From assembly GCF_041447285.1 (NCBI RefSeq), contig NZ_JBGMEB010000006.1:62001-126000 (forward strand): DNA of 64,000 bases, written 5' to 3'. The notes below the pieces were generated by a model. The model had not been told where the DNA came from, searched no databases, and was given only the letters and a program-made list of their open reading frames with translations. A program made the position numbers and the translations under genes. Shown piece after piece: positions 60,833 through 64,000 of the stretch. This DNA is from Methanomethylovorans sp041447285 (GTDB taxonomy: Archaea > Halobacteriota > Methanosarcinia > Methanosarcinales > Methanosarcinaceae). Each line of letters starts with the position of its first letter. The first letter of the stretch is position 1.

Positions 60833-63511
60833 ATGCCTGACCTCAGCGAATTCAAGACAAGGAAAAAATTTATTGATCCGTTGTTAGTTACCGCTGGTTG
60901 GGATATTGTACACTATTCTGATATCAAAGAGCTGAAGGATCACAACAAATTTGCAATCGAGGAATATCCTACTGACAATGGTCCTGTTGATTATGCTCTG
61001 TGTGTGGATGGGAAAATACTTGGAGTTGTGGAGGCAAAGAAGGTCACTCTGGGTCCGCAGAACGTGTTGACCCAGGCAGAGAGGTATGCACGCGGGCTTC
61101 CTGAAAATCCCTTTAATTATGATGGTTTCAGGGTTCCTTTTTTGTATTCGACAAATGGAAAAGAAATCTGGCATCATGATGTTCGCCATCCCCTTAACCG
61201 TTCAAGGAGGATATCGGGATTCCATACTCCTGAAGCTTTGCTGGAAAGGCTGAATTACGATTTTGAAAATATTAAGGATAGATTCTTTGAAGTGCCTGAT
61301 AACGAAAGGATGAGACCGTATCAGGCAGATGCATGTGATGCCATAGGCAGGGCCATCGCTGACAGGAAACGAACAATGATGATCGCAATGGCCACAGGGA
61401 CCGGGAAGACGTTCATGATCGTCAACCTCATCTACCGCCTGATGAAGGCGGGTGTGGCAAAGAGGGTTTTGTTCCTGGTTGACAGAAGGGCACTTGCAGC
61501 ACAGGCTGTCCGGGCTTTTTCATCCTTTGAAACCGAGCAGGGCTTGAAATTCGATAAAACCTATGAGGTTTACAGTCAGCGGTTCCAGCGGGGAGATTTT
61601 GATGAGGGTGAATCGTTCGATGTAAGTGTGATGCCAGGATCTTACCTCGAAAATCCAAAACGTGAACATAGTTTCGTATATGTCTCTACTATCCAGAGGA
61701 TGACCATCAACCTCTTCGGTAAAACTTCAGTGTTCTCAAGCTGTGATGAATCTGAAGAAGAGGATGCAATGCAACTCAATATTCCCATTCATGCCTTTGA
61801 TCTTATAATCGCTGATGAATGCCATAGAGGTTATTCTGCACAGGAAATATCTACATGGAGGCAGACCCTCGATCACTTTGATGCCATCAAAGTTGGGCTT
61901 ACAGCTACCCCAGCAGCTCATACCTCTGCATATTTTAGGGATATTGTGTTCAAGTACGGGTATGAACAGGCCGTAAGGGATGGATATCTGGTTGATTATG
62001 ATATCGTGGCACTGGAATCCGGAGTGCGTATGAATGGGATATTCCTGCATGAGGGTGAGACCGTAGAGGTCATCGATCCTGAGACCGGCCAGCGGGAGAT
62101 CGATATGCTTGAGGATGAACGTGAGTTCTCTGCTGAAAAGATAGAAAAAGAAATCACGTCCATTGATTCCAACAGGAAGATCCTGAAGGAGATCAAGCGG
62201 TATGCAGATGAGCACGAAGAAAGATACGGGCGTTTTCCCAAGACCCTTATCTTTGCTGTACAGGACCTAGCACATACATCCCATGCTGATCAGATCGTTG
62301 ATCTTGCCAGGGATGTTTTCGGCAGGGGAGATGCCTTTGTCCAGAAGATCACAGGTAAGGTTGACCGGCCTTTACAGAGGATCAGGGAGTTCAGGAACAG
62401 GAAAGAGCCTGGCATTGCTGTGACCGTTGATCTGCTCTCCACAGGGGTCGATATACCTGATCTGGAGTATATCGTATTTTTGCGCTCAGTCAAATCCCGT
62501 ATCCTCTTTGAGCAGATGATGGGCCGGGGTACCCGTAAAGGTGAGCACTACCCTGATAAATCGCATTTTGTGGTCTTTGATTGCTTTGCAGGTAGTCTTA
62601 TTGAGTATTTCAGGTCGGTTACAGGTGTCACGGCTGAACCGCCTGCCAAGGAAGTAAAGCCCATTGCCAGGGTCATCGATGATATCTGGAATAACCGGGA
62701 CCGTGCCTATAATGTCCGCATTCTTACAAAGCGGCTTAACAGGATCGATAAGGAGATGAGCGGAGAAGCCCGGGATATGTTCAGCGCATTTATAGAAAAA
62801 GGTGATCTGAAGCGGTTTGCTGTTTCGCTTGAAAGACGGCTTTCCGAGGATTTCACCGGTACAATGGCGATCCTGAGAGACAAGGATTTCCTAAACCTGC
62901 TTGAAAATTACCCTCGTCCTCCGCGAACTTTCATTGTGGACTATGAGACCGTGGATGAAGTATCATCCACCTTTATCATAAGGGATGCTTCAGGTAACGA
63001 CTACAAGCCTGATGATTATCTGACCATGTTCTCGGAATTTGTGAAAGAGAATCCTGAAAAGATAGCTGCGATCAGTATCCTTCTGGACCGGCCTCAGGAA
63101 TGGAGCACGGAAGCACTTGAAGAGCTGAAACATAAACTTACATCATCCCAGCAGCGTTTTACTATTGAGAATTTGCAAAGAGCTCATAAAGTGAAGTATA
63201 ACAAGGCTCTCGTGGACATTATTTCTATGATCAAGCATGCTGCGCGGGAAGAAGAGTCATTGCTTACGGCTGAGGAGCGGGTCAGTAGTGCTTTTGACAA
63301 AGTGACCATGGGCAAAAGCTTTACTTCAGATCAGCAGCTATGGCTTGAGCGTATCAGATCACATCTGGTGGCTAACCTCTCCATTGATAAAGAGGACTTT
63401 GATTATATTCCGGTGTTTGCCGATTACGGCGGTTGGAACAAGGCCAACCGTGTTTTTGCAGGTACACTTCCGGACCTGATCTCAGAATTTAACAGCGCGG
63501 TTGCAGCATGA
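60833..63511 (+). CDS. hsdR: Type I restriction enzyme, R (HsdR) subunit
   Basis: An 892-residue motor and nuclease subunit of a type I restriction system. The PD-ExK nuclease motif is PVDYALCVDGKILGVVEAKK (residues about 50-70). The helicase has Walker A MATGTGKTFMIVNLIYRLMK, the DEAD-box variant LIIADECHRGY, GLTATPAAHTS and the motif VI region FEQMMGRGTRKGEHY, with a C-terminal EcoEI-type helical domain. It overlaps hsdM by four bases (ATGA). The ribosome site GAGG and start codon lie inside a 13-base palindrome (60821-60833). The frame is intact. Confidence 0.93.
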   Translation: MPDLSEFKTRKKFIDPLLVTAGWDIVHYSDIKELKDHNKFAIEEYPTDNGPVDYALCVDGKILGVVEAKKVTLGPQNVLTQAERYARGLPENPFNYDGFRVPFLYSTNGKEIWHHDVRHPLNRSRRISGFHTPEALLERLNYDFENIKDRFFEVPDNERMRPYQADACDAIGRAIADRKRTMMIAMATGTGKTFMIVNLIYRLMKAGVAKRVLFLVDRRALAAQAVRAFSSFETEQGLKFDKTYEVYSQRFQRGDFDEGESFDVSVMPGSYLENPKREHSFVYVSTIQRMTINLFGKTSVFSSCDESEEEDAMQLNIPIHAFDLIIADECHRGYSAQEISTWRQTLDHFDAIKVGLTATPAAHTSAYFRDIVFKYGYEQAVRDGYLVDYDIVALESGVRMNGIFLHEGETVEVIDPETGQREIDMLEDEREFSAEKIEKEITSIDSNRKILKEIKRYADEHEERYGRFPKTLIFAVQDLAHTSHADQIVDLARDVFGRGDAFVQKITGKVDRPLQRIREFRNRKEPGIAVTVDLLSTGVDIPDLEYIVFLRSVKSRILFEQMMGRGTRKGEHYPDKSHFVVFDCFAGSLIEYFRSVTGVTAEPPAKEVKPIARVIDDIWNNRDRAYNVRILTKRLNRIDKEMSGEARDMFSAFIEKGDLKRFAVSLERRLSEDFTGTMAILRDKDFLNLLENYPRPPRTFIVDYETVDEVSSTFIIRDASGNDYKPDDYLTMFSEFVKENPEKIAAISILLDRPQEWSTEALEELKHKLTSSQQRFTIENLQRAHKVKYNKALVDIISMIKHAAREEESLLTAEERVSSAFDKVTMGKSFTSDQQLWLERIRSHLVANLSIDKEDFDYIPVFADYGGWNKANRVFAGTLPDLISEFNSAVAA

Positions 63512-64000
63512 GCGATATAGTACAGAAATTATGGGGTTTTTGCCATACTTTACGGCATGAAGGTATTGATTACGGGGATTATATCGAGCAGATCACGTAC
63601 CTGCTGTTCCTGAAGATGGCTGATGAGCGGGAAATCGAGCTTCCTGAAAAATGTGACTGGCAATCCCTGAAAGAGCATTCAGGGACCGAACTTATTGAGC
63701 ATTATACTGATGCACTGCGTACTCTGGGTAAGCAGGACGGTTTGCTGGGAGATATCTTTGCGGGTGCTCTCTCACGGTTCCATAACCCTGTGAGCCTGAA
63801 GAAGATCATCTCGCTTATCGATGAAACCGAGTGGACGGGACTGGATATTGATGTTAAGGCCATGGCTTTTGAGGGGTTGCTGGAAAAAGCTGCAAGCGAG
63901 GGTAAGAAAGGTGCAGGACAGTATTTCACTCCGCGTATTGTTATCCAGATGATCGTCAGATGTATGCAACCAGATCCACGGAGTAAGAGAGATTTCTCTG
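63508..64000 (+). CDS. hsdM: Type I restriction enzyme, M (HsdM) subunit, 5' part
   Basis: The first 164 codons of the N6-adenine methyltransferase subunit, starting MSDIVQKLWGFCHTLRHEGI, with the HsdM N-terminal helical domain (YIEQITYLLFLKMADEREIE) and KGAGQYFTPRIVIQMIV, which leads into the SAM-binding fold. The catalytic NPPF motif and hsdS must lie beyond the window. Confidence 0.92.
   Translation, partial: MSDIVQKLWGFCHTLRHEGIDYGDYIEQITYLLFLKMADEREIELPEKCDWQSLKEHSGTELIEHYTDALRTLGKQDGLLGDIFAGALSRFHNPVSLKKIISLIDETEWTGLDIDVKAMAFEGLLEKAASEGKKGAGQYFTPRIVIQMIVRCMQPDPRSKRDFS

Larger units (their letters stand above)
59419..64000 (+). mobile_element. Probable tRNA-Ser-associated integrative island (left end, runs off the window)
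   Basis: A tyrosine recombinase gene lies directly downstream of a tRNA gene and is followed by hsdR and hsdM of a type I restriction-modification system, a usual island cargo. The hsdR and hsdM genes look richer in GC-ending codons than their neighbours. The matching att repeat, expected as a second copy of the tRNA 3' end, is not in the window, so the limits are unproven. Confidence 0.5.

Overview
The window is chromosomal DNA of a methanogenic archaeon, most likely a member of the Methanosarcinaceae (Methanolobus, Methanomethylovorans or a close relative; the genus is inferred). The evidence is a methanogenesis-marker-16-type protein, PGF-CTERM surface proteins, TATA-box promoters, ADP-dependent sugar kinases, the archaeal ribosomal protein order, and ferredoxin-dependent 2-oxoacid oxidoreductases (Vor and Ior).

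Layout. 1-2.3 kb (minus): the 5' part of uvrC and a DnaQ/YprB-like exonuclease. 2.5-10.1 kb (plus): malate dehydrogenase, a PRC-barrel protein, Thg1-like tRNA polymerase, TyrRS, an unrecognised coiled-coil protein, a CPA2 antiporter with RCK domains, and marker 16. 10.4-13.2 kb: a secreted multidomain C39-type peptidase ending in ChW repeats. 13.3-18.5 kb (minus): an XRE-cupin regulator, an acyl-CoA synthetase and VorCBA, which together suggest uptake of branched-chain acids into amino acids. 18.7-26.7 kb (plus): a DUF92 membrane protein, argC-CBS-argJ, two tandem ADP-dependent sugar kinase homologues and an Ogg-type glycosylase. 26.8-35.3 kb (minus): a cell-surface cluster of a subtilase with a 7-repeat propeller, a free-standing membrane-anchored subtilase propeptide, and a 14-repeat double-propeller protein. 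The two large proteins share PGF-pre-PGF/PGF-CTERM ends. 35.8-40.1 kb (minus): a 65-residue protein, CCA-adding enzyme, ProB and ProA. 40.3-42.7 kb: IorAB. 43.3-59.3 kb (plus): the large archaeal ribosomal protein cluster (L3 to L15), then secY, adk, a DUF106 protein, cmk and cbf5, whose stop codon lies inside a tRNA-Ser gene. 59.5-64 kb: a tyrosine recombinase next to that tRNA and the first two genes (hsdR, hsdM) of a type I restriction-modification locus, which looks like a tRNA-associated island running past the window edge.

The best candidate for something undescribed is the surface cluster at 26.8-35.3 kb. A subtilase whose catalytic histidine position holds Glu sits beside a stand-alone copy of its own propeptide fused to a membrane anchor, and beside a paralogue that keeps the propeller and anchor but has no protease domain. 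Second-rank items are the long leader of the ribosomal cluster, the 14-bp inverted repeat around the integrase promoter and start, and the probable attenuator between the acyl-CoA synthetase and vor genes. I found no CRISPR array, no rRNA and no insertion sequence.
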